Positions 1 to 7,280 of a stretch of 8,171 bases of DNA are shown here, piece after piece. Under the pieces are notes generated by a model, which did not search any database, was not told the origin of the DNA, and was given only the letters and a program-made list of their open reading frames with translations. The position numbers and the translations under genes were made by a program. Source of the DNA: Paracoccaceae bacterium. Its GTDB lineage: Bacteria > Pseudomonadota > Alphaproteobacteria > Rhodobacterales > Rhodobacteraceae. The number at the start of each line of letters is the position of its first letter. Position 1 is the stretch's first letter. The stretch is from NCBI GenBank assembly GCA_003250135.1, contig QKHF01000137.1, positions 1-8,171 of the forward strand, in the 5' to 3' direction.

Positions 1-90
1 ATGCCGGCCTCCTTCACCAGCACGGATTCTGAATCAGAAATCACGGCAGGTGGGAATCCCCCATCGATTCAAATCGGTCGAAAACCGCTC
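1..90. mobile_element. Probable insertion-sequence end, partial
   Basis: The dehydrogenase reading frame stops resembling its family exactly at a CTAG (90-93). From there to position 1 the DNA looks like an insertion-sequence terminus: the minus strand begins GAGCGGTTTTCGACCGATTT at the junction. Inside it lies a perfect 13-base palindrome, TTCTGAATCAGAA (27-39). On the minus strand AAGGAGG (positions 14-8) lies five bases before AT at the window edge, as expected for the ribosome binding site and start of a transposase just outside. A CTAG or TA at the junction fits target preferences of IS5 or IS630 families, but the family cannot be fixed because no transposase sequence is in the window. 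The other end of the element is not visible. Confidence 0.6.
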
Positions 91-738
91 TAGCCCCCGC
101 GTCTCCGGCGTCAGGCGCACATGCAGGCTGACGATGTCGGACCCAGCGAAAAACGCCTCGCGGCTTTCCGCGGGCTGAACGCCGTCGGCCAGAGCCCGGG
201 CGCGCCCGGCCTCCGACCCCCAGACCCGCACATCCATGCCGAAGGCGGCGCCATACTCGGACACCTTCTTGCCGAGCCGGCCATATCCGTAGACGCCCAG
301 CCTCCGCCCGCTCAGCGATCGCCCCACCCCCATCTGCCAGTCGCCCGCGCGCAGCGAGGTCATCTGCTGCGGGACCTGCTGCATCGAGGCGAGGATCAGC
401 GCCCAGGTCAGTTCCGCCGCGGGATGGCTGGGCGCGGCCGCCTTGGTGTTCGAGCAGAACACGACGCCGTTGCGCGTGCAGGCCGCCACGTCCACATGCG
501 GATAGACGCCGCGCATGCTGATCAGCTTCAGCCGGGGCAGCCGGTCGAGAAGTTCCGCGGAGATCGCCGTCCTCTCTCGAAACAAGACCAGCGCGTCGAA
601 CTCCGCCAGCCGCGCCGCCAGCGTGGGGACGTCCTTCACATGATCGGTGAATACGGTGACGTCGAACCCGTCGAGCTTCGCGAAACACGGCAGTCCGCGC
701 AGCGTGTCGAAGTAATCGTCCAGAATCGCGACTTTCAT
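91..738 (-). pseudogene. D-2-hydroxyacid dehydrogenase family protein, 3' truncated
   Basis: This is the N-terminal two thirds of an NAD(P)-dependent D-isomer 2-hydroxyacid dehydrogenase, a family that interconverts 2-keto acids and D-2-hydroxy acids; the substrate is unknown. About 216 of the usual 315-330 residues remain. Visible are the N-terminal flavodoxin-like part (MKVAILDDYF...), the dimer/hinge segment with AAELTWALILA (about 107-117), the Rossmann glycine motif GYGRLG (151-156), and SLHVRLTPETRG (204-215), where the family normally continues into LVTxxxLxxMKPxAxLVNxSRG. The catalytic Arg, Glu and His lie beyond that point and are absent. The frame then reads about 19 foreign residues to a stop at 34-36. 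ATG at 738 is chosen as start, with GGAG upstream and MKVAILDDY typical of the family; a TTG at 744 is in frame but less likely. An enzyme without the catalytic residues should be inactive. Confidence 0.85.
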
Positions 739-846
739 GCCCAACGCTCCAGAAAAGGCGCGACGCGCACGCCGAGACCCGACGAATACGACGTCTCTTC
801 AGCATTCGCTACGCTTGCCCGCCGAAAGCACCCAGAAAGCCACGAC

Positions 847-886
847 TTGACGCAAGTCATCACCTCTCAAGCCTCCGGGGTATACT
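847..886 (+). promoter_or_regulatory. FNR/CRP-like box and -10 element of the ABC exporter operon
   Basis: TTGAC-GCAA-GTCAT (847-860) resembles the FNR/FnrL/Dnr consensus TTGAT-N4-ATCAA and lies inside a perfect 6-3-6 inverted repeat, GACTTG-ACG-CAAGTC (844-858). A good -10 hexamer, TATACT, follows at 881-886. The position where a -35 would be expected (about 858-863, CATCAC) does not match TTGACA. The box centre (853.5) is about 40 bases before the predicted start near 893-895, close to the -41.5 of class II activated promoters. An alternative is that TTGACG acts as a -35, but its 28-base spacing to TATACT is far too long. Identity of the regulator is inferred. Confidence 0.55.
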
Positions 887-941
887 CGGAAGGTTGGAGC
901 GTGGCGCACATGCGCGCGAAAGGCTCAGAAAGGCGCGACTG

Positions 942-1682
942 ATGCCGGCGGAAACGGAGGAACAGGCTTCGATCGACCCGGCCGCGGTGCTATCGGCCCG
1001 CGGGCTGACCAAGGTCTATGGCGCCGGCGCGTCCGAGGTGCGGGCGCTGCGGGGCGTCGATCTCGACTTCGCGGCAGGCGAACTCGCCGTGCTGCTGGGA
1101 CCGTCCGGCAGTGGAAAATCCACCTTGCTCAACATACTCGGCGGGCTGGATTCGCCAACCGAGGGGGACGTGCTTTTTCATGGAGAGAGCGTCACCGCCT
1201 ACAGCGAGCGCGCCCTGACGCTGTACCGGCGGGAGCGCGTCGGCTTCGTCTTCCAGTTCTACAACCTGATCGCCTCGCTGACGGCGGAGGAGAATGTCGC
1301 CCTCGTCACCGAGATATCCAAGAATCCGCTGAAGCCGGCCGAGGCGCTGGAACTGGTCGGGCTGGGCGCGCGCACGCATCATTTCCCGGCGGAGCTTTCA
1401 GGCGGCGAGCAGCAGCGCGTCGCCATCGCCCGCGCCATCGCCAAGCGGCCCGAGGTTCTGCTGTGCGATGAGCCGACCGGCGCGCTCGACAGCAAGACCG
1501 GCGTCGTGGTGCTGGAGGCGATCGAGCGGGTGAACCGCGAGTTGGGGGCGGTGACGGTGGTCATCACCCATAACGCCTCCATCGCCGCGATGGCGCACCG
1601 GGTGATCCACATGGCGGATGGGCGCATCTCGGCGACCGAGCTGAACGAGACCCGCCTCGCCCCCGCCGAGATCACGTGGTGA
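942..1682 (+). CDS. ABC transporter ATP-binding protein (LolD/MacB/YbbA type)
   Basis: This is the ATPase subunit (246 residues) that powers the adjacent FtsX-type permease from the cytoplasmic face. All nucleotide-binding motifs are intact: Walker A GPSGSGKST (53-61), Q-loop Gln105 in VFQFYNL, signature LSGGEQQRVAIARA (152-165), Walker B VLLCDEPTGALD (172-183) and the switch His210 in VITHN. The DEPTGALD string and the overall length are typical of the LolD/MacB/YbbA/SalX subfamily that works with MacB-like mechanotransmitter permeases. ATG at 942 is chosen because AGAAAGG lies 8 bases upstream and the family-like sequence begins soon after. The in-frame TTG at 894 would fall at the predicted transcription start. 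The stop overlaps possible start codons of the permease gene, suggesting translational coupling. The exported substrate cannot be told from the ATPase. Confidence 0.93.
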   Translation: MPAETEEQASIDPAAVLSARGLTKVYGAGASEVRALRGVDLDFAAGELAVLLGPSGSGKSTLLNILGGLDSPTEGDVLFHGESVTAYSERALTLYRRERVGFVFQFYNLIASLTAEENVALVTEISKNPLKPAEALELVGLGARTHHFPAELSGGEQQRVAIARAIAKRPEVLLCDEPTGALDSKTGVVVLEAIERVNRELGAVTVVITHNASIAAMAHRVIHMADGRISATELNETRLAPAEITW

Positions 1683-1687
1683 CAGGC

Positions 1688-4048
1688 ATGCGCGCGCTGG
1701 ACCGAAAGCTGATGCGGGATCTCTGGCGGATGCGGGGCCAGGTGATCGCGGTCGCCGTGGTGGTCGCCTCGGGCGCCGCGCTTCTGGTGATGGCGCTGTC
1801 GGCCCACACATCGCTCAGCGTGACCGCCGAGGCCTATTACGAGCGCTATCGTTTCGCCCATGTCTTCGCGGGCGTCGAGCGCGCGCCGGAGCGGCTGGCG
1901 GCCAGCATCGCGGACATTCCCGGCGTGCAGACGGTGGAGACGCGGGTCGTAGCCTTCGCGACCATCGAACTGGCGGGCGTGCTGGAGCCGATCTCGGCGC
2001 AGCTGGTCTCGCTGCCGCCGTCGGGAGAGCCACTTTTGAACCGATTGGCGCTGAAGGCCGGCCGCCTGCCCGACCCGCATTCCCGCGATGAGGCGGTGGT
2101 GCTGGAGCATTTCGTCGAAGGAAACGGCCTGAAGCTCGGCGATGAGATCGGCGTTCTGATGAACGGCGCCAAGCGACAGGTGCGCGTCGTCGGCGTCGGC
2201 CTGTCGCCGGAGTTCATCTACGCCGTCGCGCCCGGCGGCCTGACGCCGGACGAAAAGCGCTTCGGCGTGATCTGGATGGGGCGCGAGGCGCTGGAGGCGG
2301 CCTATGACCTCGACGGGGCTTTCAACGACGTCAGCTTGGCGCTGTTGCGCGGGACCGACCCGGAAGGCGTGGTCCAGCGTCTCGACCCGATGCTGGAGCG
2401 CTACGGCGGAACCGGCGCGGTGGCGCGCGCTGATCACCCGTCCAACTGGTTCCTGATGAATGAGCTGGAGCAGCTTCGCACCATGGCGACCATTCTGCCG
2501 ACCATCTTCCTGGCGGTGGCGGCGTTCCTGACCAACTCGGTTCTCGCGCGGCTGATCGCGCTGGAGCGGCCGGAGATCAGCCTGATGAAGGCGTTCGGCT
2601 ACTCCAACCTTCAGGTCGGGACGCATTACGCCAAGCTGGCGCTGGCGATGGCGGCGCTCGGCGTCCTCATCGGCTGGGGGATCGGCGCGGCGCTGGGGCG
2701 GGTCAACACCGCGCTCTACGCCGATTTCTTCCGCTTTCCATTCCTCTACTACCGACCCAGCGGGGCCGAGTTCGCGATCTCGGCCGCGGTTGGGCTGGGC
2801 GCCGCGCTTCTGGGCGCGCTCGGCTCGGTGCGCAGCGCGGTGATCCTGCCCCCGGCCGAGGCGATGCGCCCGCCCGCGCCGGCGAATTTCCGCGCGAACT
2901 CCCTCGATGGCGCGCTGACCGCGCGACTGGACAGTCCGACGCGTATCATCCTGCGCCAGATCGCCCGCGCGCCCTTCCGCGCGGCCCAGACGGTGATCGG
3001 CGTTGCGCTCTCGGTCGCGGTTCTGGTGCTGGCGATGCAATGGACCGGGGTGATCGAGACCATCCTCGACAGCCAGTTCTCGAAAAGCCAGCGCCAGCAC
3101 GCGACGCTCGGGTTCCACGAGCCCATCGCCTATGACGGCCGTTTCGCGCTGGAGCGCCTGCCGGGCGTGCTGGCGGTGGAGCCGGTGCGCGTCGCCTCCG
3201 CCGATCTTCGCGTCGGGCCGCGGGTTCACCGCGGCGCCATCACCGGGCTTCCACCCGACGCGAAACTTCAGGTGATCCATGATGTGCGCGGCTGGTACCT
3301 GCCCGGCGCGCGGGGCGGGTTGGTGATCGCAACCAAACTGGCTGAGAAGCTGAATGTCGAGGTCGGCGACACCATCTCGGTCGAGGCGCTGGACGGAACC
3401 CACTCGCGCTTCGACCTGCCCGTCGCGGCGCTGCATGAGACCTATATCGAGATGCCCGCCTATCTGGACATCGCCGTGCTCAACCGCGAGCTGGGCGACC
3501 CGCCGGTGTTCGAGATGGCGAACCTGCTGCTCGACCCGGCAGAGGAGCGCGCGTTCTACGAAGCGATCAAGGAAATCCCCGGTCTCTCCGCCGTCATCAT
3601 CAAGCAGCGCTCGGTGGAGAAGATGCGCGAGGAGATCGGCGACATGATCTGGATCTTCACCTCCTTCTTCGTGATGTTCTCGGCGGCGCTGGCCTATGGC
3701 GTCGTCTACAACGCGGTGCGCGTGGCGCTGTCCGAGCGCGGCCGCGACCTCGCCACCCTGCGCGTACTTGGCTTCACGCGGTGGGAGATTTCCTACATCC
3801 TGCTGGGCGAAGCGGCGCTGTTGGCGTTGATCGCGCTGCCGCTGGGCTGTCTGGCGGGCGCCGGGCTTGTGTATGTGATGGCGGGAAGTTTCGATACGGA
3901 GCTGTACCGCATTCCGTTCACCATCCGCCCCGGCGCCTATGGGCAGGCGATGCTGATCGCGCTGACCGCCAGCGCGGCTTCGGCCGTATTCGCGCGGCGG
4001 CGCATTGACAATCTGGACCTGATCGCGGTGCTGAAAACGAGAGAGTGA
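1688..4048 (+). CDS. ABC transporter permease with two FtsX domains (YbbP-like)
   Basis: This membrane subunit (786 residues from this start) has an internal duplication. Predicted membrane segments lie at about 17-38, 266-288, 314-336, 360-380, 433-453, 655-678, 704-732 and 750-768. A large extracytoplasmic domain follows the first helix of each half (about 40-260 and 455-650). Both halves carry the FtsX coupling-helix pattern: ERPEISLMKAFGYS (293-306) and ERGRDLATLRVLGFT (683-697). It is about twice the length of MacB-core or DevC-type permeases and resembles YbbP-like proteins, so one polypeptide may supply both transmembrane halves. Starts at GTG 1676 and GTG 1679 overlap the ATPase stop; ATG 1688 is preferred because MRALDRKLMRDLWRMRGQ looks like a natural N-terminus. 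Substrates of such systems include lipoproteins, lipids and peptides; nothing here distinguishes them. Confidence 0.9.
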   Translation: MRALDRKLMRDLWRMRGQVIAVAVVVASGAALLVMALSAHTSLSVTAEAYYERYRFAHVFAGVERAPERLAASIADIPGVQTVETRVVAFATIELAGVLEPISAQLVSLPPSGEPLLNRLALKAGRLPDPHSRDEAVVLEHFVEGNGLKLGDEIGVLMNGAKRQVRVVGVGLSPEFIYAVAPGGLTPDEKRFGVIWMGREALEAAYDLDGAFNDVSLALLRGTDPEGVVQRLDPMLERYGGTGAVARADHPSNWFLMNELEQLRTMATILPTIFLAVAAFLTNSVLARLIALERPEISLMKAFGYSNLQVGTHYAKLALAMAALGVLIGWGIGAALGRVNTALYADFFRFPFLYYRPSGAEFAISAAVGLGAALLGALGSVRSAVILPPAEAMRPPAPANFRANSLDGALTARLDSPTRIILRQIARAPFRAAQTVIGVALSVAVLVLAMQWTGVIETILDSQFSKSQRQHATLGFHEPIAYDGRFALERLPGVLAVEPVRVASADLRVGPRVHRGAITGLPPDAKLQVIHDVRGWYLPGARGGLVIATKLAEKLNVEVGDTISVEALDGTHSRFDLPVAALHETYIEMPAYLDIAVLNRELGDPPVFEMANLLLDPAEERAFYEAIKEIPGLSAVIIKQRSVEKMREEIGDMIWIFTSFFVMFSAALAYGVVYNAVRVALSERGRDLATLRVLGFTRWEISYILLGEAALLALIALPLGCLAGAGLVYVMAGSFDTELYRIPFTIRPGAYGQAMLIALTASAASAVFARRRIDNLDLIAVLKTRE

Positions 4049-4050
4049 CC

Positions 4051-5256
4051 ATGGCCCAATCCAATAGCCGGATCATCTTCTGGGGCGCGCTTATCGCAGC
4101 GCTTGCGGTCGGCCTGTGGGTCTCGTTCAAGCCCCGCGCGGTGGCGGTGGACCTGGCCGAGATTCAGCGCGGGGCGCTGGTGGTCACCGTGTCGGAGGAA
4201 GGCGAGACCCGGATCAAGGACATCTTCTCCGTCTCCTCGCCACTTCGGGGCCGCGCGCTCAGGATCGAGATCGAGGAGGGCGACGAAGTGGTCGCCGGAG
4301 AGACCGTGGTCGCCGAGATCGAGCCGATCGACCCTGAGTTTCTGGACGCCCGCAGCGAGGCCGAGGCCCGCGCCGCGGTCGAAGCCTCGCGCGCCGCGCT
4401 GGCGCTGGCCGAGGCGGAGCGCGTGGAAGCCAAGGCGGAGCTGGATTTCGCCACCGCCGAACTCGCCCGCATGCGCCGCCTTCGGGAAAGCAGAACCATC
4501 TCGGAGCGCGCGCTTGAGGACGCCGAACGGCTCTACAAGACGCGCGAGGCCGCCGTCTCGACCGCCGAGGCCGCCGTCCGCATGCGCCAGTTCGATCTGG
4601 AGGCGAGCGAGGTGCGCCTGCTTGGCCCGGAAGAGGCGCTCAACCGCATCGGCGCCTGCGCCTGCGTGCCGATCCGCGCGCCAGTCGACGGCCGGGTGCT
4701 GCGCGTGTTGCATGAAAGCGAAGGCGTGGTCGAACCGGGCGCGCCGCTGATCGAGATAGGCGACCCGGCGCAGCTGGAGATTCTGGTCGACTACCTCTCC
4801 TCCGACGCGGTGCGGATCGAGCGCGGCCAGCGCGTCCTAATCGACGAATGGGGCGGCGATGAGACTCTGAATGGCGTGGTCCGGCGCGTGGAGCCGTCGG
4901 GCTTCACCAAGGTCTCGGCGCTCGGAATCGAAGAGCAGCGGGTCAATGTCATCATAGACCTGACCGACCCGTCTGATCTCTGGGCGCGGCTAGGCCATGG
5001 GTTCGAGGTCGTCGCGCGCGTGGTGCTTTGGGAGGACGAGGACGCGCTGAAAGCCCCGCTGACCGCCCTCTTCCGCAATGGCGGCGGCTGGTCGGTCTTC
5101 GTGGTCGAAGACGGAAAGGCCGCGCTGCGCAAGATCGAGATCGGCCGCCGCACCGATCTGGAGGCGGAAATCGTCTCAGGCCTGACCGAGGGCGAGATCG
5201 TCGTGCGCTATCCCAACGACCAGATCGTCGAGGGAACGCTGGTCAGTCAGCGTTAA
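4051..5256 (+). CDS. HlyD-family periplasmic adaptor (membrane fusion protein)
   Basis: This 401-residue adaptor should link the inner-membrane ABC complex to the cell envelope. One N-terminal membrane anchor (about 8-25, IIFWGALIAALAVGLWVSF) has no lipobox cysteine. A beta-barrel/lipoyl half follows (about 42-95, with GDEVVAGETVVAEIEP), then an Ala/Glu/Arg-rich coiled-coil hairpin (about 98-190), the second lipoyl half IRAPVDGRVLRVL (208-220) with EPGAPLIEIGDP (228-239), and a C-terminal barrel and membrane-proximal region. The hairpin is short, closer to MacA-like adaptors than to long HlyD adaptors. Cys202 and Cys204 (GACAC) sit just before the second lipoyl half. ATG 4051 is chosen; GTG 4045 overlaps the permease stop, so coupling is likely with either start. 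No outer-membrane TolC-type gene is in the window, so any outer-membrane partner must be encoded elsewhere. Confidence 0.9.
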   Translation: MAQSNSRIIFWGALIAALAVGLWVSFKPRAVAVDLAEIQRGALVVTVSEEGETRIKDIFSVSSPLRGRALRIEIEEGDEVVAGETVVAEIEPIDPEFLDARSEAEARAAVEASRAALALAEAERVEAKAELDFATAELARMRRLRESRTISERALEDAERLYKTREAAVSTAEAAVRMRQFDLEASEVRLLGPEEALNRIGACACVPIRAPVDGRVLRVLHESEGVVEPGAPLIEIGDPAQLEILVDYLSSDAVRIERGQRVLIDEWGGDETLNGVVRRVEPSGFTKVSALGIEEQRVNVIIDLTDPSDLWARLGHGFEVVARVVLWEDEDALKAPLTALFRNGGGWSVFVVEDGKAALRKIEIGRRTDLEAEIVSGLTEGEIVVRYPNDQIVEGTLVSQR

Positions 5257-5275
5257 GACGCGCGGGAGGAGACCA

Positions 5276-5959
5276 ATGAGAGAGTTCCGCGATCGCGAGG
5301 AGGCGGGCAAGGCGCTCGCCGAGGCTCTGGCCGCGCGGGCCCCCGCTTATGTCGACCCGGTGATCCTGGCGTTGCCGCGCGGCGGGGTCCCCATCGGGCT
5401 GGAGATATCCAAGCGCCTGAGCGCGCCGCTCGATCTGGTGATGGTGCGCAAGCTGGGCGTGCCGTTCCAGCCGGAACTGGCGGCGGGAGCGGTGGTCAAC
5501 GGCGACAATCCGCAGATCGTCTTGAACGAGGACGTCTGCGACGCGGCGGGGCTCAGCCGTGCGGACATCGACCGCATCGCCGAAGGCCAGCTGGCGGAAA
5601 TCCGCCGTCGCCGCGCCGCCTATCTGCAAGGCCGCGCGCAGACGCCAATCGCGGGGCGCACGGCGATCGTGGTCGATGACGGGATCGCCACCGGCGCGAC
5701 GATGCGGGCAGCGCTGAAAGCCGTTCGCAAGGCGGGCGCGGCGCGGCTGGTGCTGGCGGTGCCCGTCGCGCCGCCCGACACGATCCAGGCGCTGCAGGCG
5801 GAAGTCGACGACGTCGTATGCCTTCAGACCCCAGCCTATTTCTACGCCATCGGCGCGCATTACCAGATCTTCGATCAGGTGCCGGACGACGAGGTTGTAC
5901 GGTTGTTGCGAGAGTCGGAGCGCTACGCGCGCGGCGGCGAGGCGCCGGAACCGGACTGA
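5276..5959 (+). CDS. Phosphoribosyltransferase domain protein (COG1926 type)
   Basis: This type I phosphoribosyltransferase-fold protein has 227 residues. The PRPP-binding loop is intact: IVVDDGIATGATM (131-143), with the paired acidic residues Asp134-Asp135 and the phosphate-binding turn GIATGAT. An upstream LPRGGVPIGLEI (33-44) supplies the usual PPi-loop region, and LDLVMVRKLGVPFQPELAAGAV (52-73) is characteristic of the 'predicted phosphoribosyltransferase' group COG1926. The base or other acceptor used by this group is not established, so no reaction is assigned. A strong GGAGGA (5266-5271) precedes the ATG, and the gene starts 19 bases after the adaptor stop, so it is probably cotranscribed with the exporter. 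The link to export is by context only. The next gene is convergent, with a 37-base gap. Confidence 0.88.
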   Translation: MREFRDREEAGKALAEALAARAPAYVDPVILALPRGGVPIGLEISKRLSAPLDLVMVRKLGVPFQPELAAGAVVNGDNPQIVLNEDVCDAAGLSRADIDRIAEGQLAEIRRRRAAYLQGRAQTPIAGRTAIVVDDGIATGATMRAALKAVRKAGAARLVLAVPVAPPDTIQALQAEVDDVVCLQTPAYFYAIGAHYQIFDQVPDDEVVRLLRESERYARGGEAPEPD

Positions 5960-5996
5960 CGCGCCACATCCCACGAACCGGAGAACGCGAGACGAG

Positions 5997-7241
5997 TCAG
6001 AGTTCCTCTTCCGGATCGACGCTCATGCTTCGCCACAAGGTCGTCCCCACGATCAGCAATGGAGTGGCGACGAGCGCGCCGAAAAAGCCCCACAGCCACG
6101 CGCCGAACGCCAGAGCCAGAAACACCGCGAGCGGCCCCATCTCGAAGCGTCGACCCAGAATTTGCGGCGTTACGAACTGACCTTCGACGAGATTCAGGAC
6201 GATCAGAAGGAAAACCGGCAGAAACGCCTCCTCGCTGCGGACGAAAGTCGCGAGTCCGACAAGAAAAATGACGAAGCAGTAAATCATCGGGCCGACGTAA
6301 GGCATGAAATTCAGCAGCCCGACCATGAAGCCCCACAGCAGCGGGTTTGGCAGTCCGGTCATCCAGAATACGGCGGCGGCGGCCACGCCAAGCGCCAGGT
6401 TCACCGTCGACAGGGTCAGCAGGTAGGAGCTGACGTTCAGCCGGATGTCGCGCACCGCCCGCGCAATGCGAAGCCGCATCTTCTGGTCCGTGGCGAAGCC
6501 CAGCATTCGTCGACGCAGGACCAGCCGTTCCGCCAGCAGGAAATAGCAAAGGAAAGTGATGTAGAGCGCCGAGAAAATCGCCTTCGGGGCGTCGAGCAAT
6601 TTGTCGACGAGCAGGCTTTGCCCCGACTTGATCACCGCTGAGGCGGGCGAGCCATCGCTTTCTGGGGGCTTCGCTGATTCAGATCCGCCCGCATTGGCGC
6701 CGGAATCGCCTGTGACCGTCGCGGACCCGCCCGCGATAGGCGCGGACCCGCCCGTGATCGGTCCGGAGCCGCCGGTGATCGGCACGGAACCGCTCTTGAG
6801 GCCGCCAGCTCCGCTGCTGACGCGTCCGGAGCCGCCTGTGATCGAGCCCGAGACGCCCGAGGTCGCCTTTTCGACGCCTTCCGAGATTTTCTGTTCGAGG
6901 TCTCGATATTTGCGTTCCAGCGAACGAATGACCGACGGTCCCCGAAAGCGCCAGTCCTCGGCGGAAGGCGCCAGTATGTAGATCGTGGTGATCGCGGCGA
7001 GCAGGACCGAGACGACCACGATCGCCGACGCGACCGCGCTGGGAATCTTGCGCCGCTCCAGGCTCCGCACCACTGGCGAAAGCGTGATGGCCACCAAGAG
7101 CGCCAGCACCGTCGGGGCGACGAACTCGGCCGCGAGTTTTGCGGCGGCGATGATCGCCAGAACCGCCAGGCAGATCATCGACCACGCAATCGCCGCGCGA
7201 TGCCAGCCGGTGTCGAGTTGGGGTCTGGCCGAAGTTTCCAT
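5997..7241 (-). CDS. AI-2E/PerM-family membrane transporter with heptapeptide-repeat loop
   Basis: This is a 414-residue member of the AI-2E (PF01594) transporter family, which includes TqsA, PerM and Na+/H+ antiporters; its own substrate is unknown. Membrane segments lie at about 17-40, 42-61, 68-91, 218-237, 272-294, 300-333, 340-350 and 368-400. Family hallmarks are LNFMPYVGPMI (309-319), LVEGQFVTPQILGRR (351-365) and PLAVFLALAFGAWLWGFFGAL (370-390). Positive charges after the second segment (LERRKIP) place the loop at 92-217 outside the cytoplasm. That loop carries eight tandem heptapeptides, which is unusual for the family. ATG 7241 is chosen because METSARPQLDTGWHR leads directly into the first helix, although its ribosome binding site is weak. 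The frame stays open to 7862, but the extra stretch is antisense to the DUF883 gene and the promoter region. A divergent EcfG-type promoter lies upstream. Confidence 0.88.
   Translation of the reverse strand: METSARPQLDTGWHRAAIAWSMICLAVLAIIAAAKLAAEFVAPTVLALLVAITLSPVVRSLERRKIPSAVASAIVVVSVLLAAITTIYILAPSAEDWRFRGPSVIRSLERKYRDLEQKISEGVEKATSGVSGSITGGSGRVSSGAGGLKSGSVPITGGSGPITGGSAPIAGGSATVTGDSGANAGGSESAKPPESDGSPASAVIKSGQSLLVDKLLDAPKAIFSALYITFLCYFLLAERLVLRRRMLGFATDQKMRLRIARAVRDIRLNVSSYLLTLSTVNLALGVAAAAVFWMTGLPNPLLWGFMVGLLNFMPYVGPMIYCFVIFLVGLATFVRSEEAFLPVFLLIVLNLVEGQFVTPQILGRRFEMGPLAVFLALAFGAWLWGFFGALVATPLLIVGTTLWRSMSVDPEEEL
6684..6851 (-). repeat. Eight 21-bp tandem repeats encoding Gly/Ser-rich heptapeptides
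   Basis: Residues 131-186 of the AI-2E protein read as eight successive heptapeptides without gaps: SGSITGG, SGRVSSG, AGGLKSG, SVPITGG, SGPITGG, SAPIAGG, SATVTGD, SGANAGG. The approximate consensus is S-x-P-I-T-G-G. The central units are most alike at the DNA level, for example CCCGTGATCGG on the plus strand recurs with small changes. The array keeps the reading frame. It is followed by an acidic/Pro-rich stretch (SESAKPPESDGS), giving a flexible, probably periplasmic linker. Confidence 0.9.
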
Positions 7242-7280
7242 CTTTGTTCGATCCCGCGCGTTGTTTGGTTCGGTCTGGCC

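Noticed and set aside
847..886. TTGACG plus TATACT as an ordinary housekeeping promoter
   Set aside because: The 28-base spacing is far from the usual 16-18 bases. An activator box explains the layout better.
750..939. Near-repeat CAGAAAAGGCGCGAC (750-764) and CAGAAAGGCGCGAC (926-939)
   Set aside because: A 14-base match with one indel at the two ends of the intergenic region is intriguing, but the second copy is simply the ribosome binding region of the ATPase gene and no further symmetry is seen.
121..942. Open frame of 273 codons on the plus strand
   Set aside because: It is the antisense shadow of the dehydrogenase gene, with biased composition and no family resemblance. It also runs through the exporter promoter.
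1379..3436. Open frame of 685 codons on the minus strand
   Set aside because: It is antisense to the intact ATPase and permease genes. Its product is rich in Arg, Gln, His and Asp, as expected for a GC-rich shadow frame, and has no recognisable domain.
3937..4713. Open frame of 258 codons on the minus strand
   Set aside because: It lies opposite the permease end and the adaptor gene. Composition is typical of a shadow frame.
5243..5974. Open frame of 243 codons on the minus strand
   Set aside because: It lies opposite the phosphoribosyltransferase, whose motifs are intact. No domain is recognisable.
5960..5996. Terminator between the convergent phosphoribosyltransferase and AI-2E genes
   Set aside because: No GC-rich hairpin with a T tract was seen on either strand in this short gap.
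5895..6641. Open frame of 248 codons on the plus strand
   Set aside because: It is antisense to the AI-2E gene, with Gln/Arg/His-rich composition of a shadow frame.
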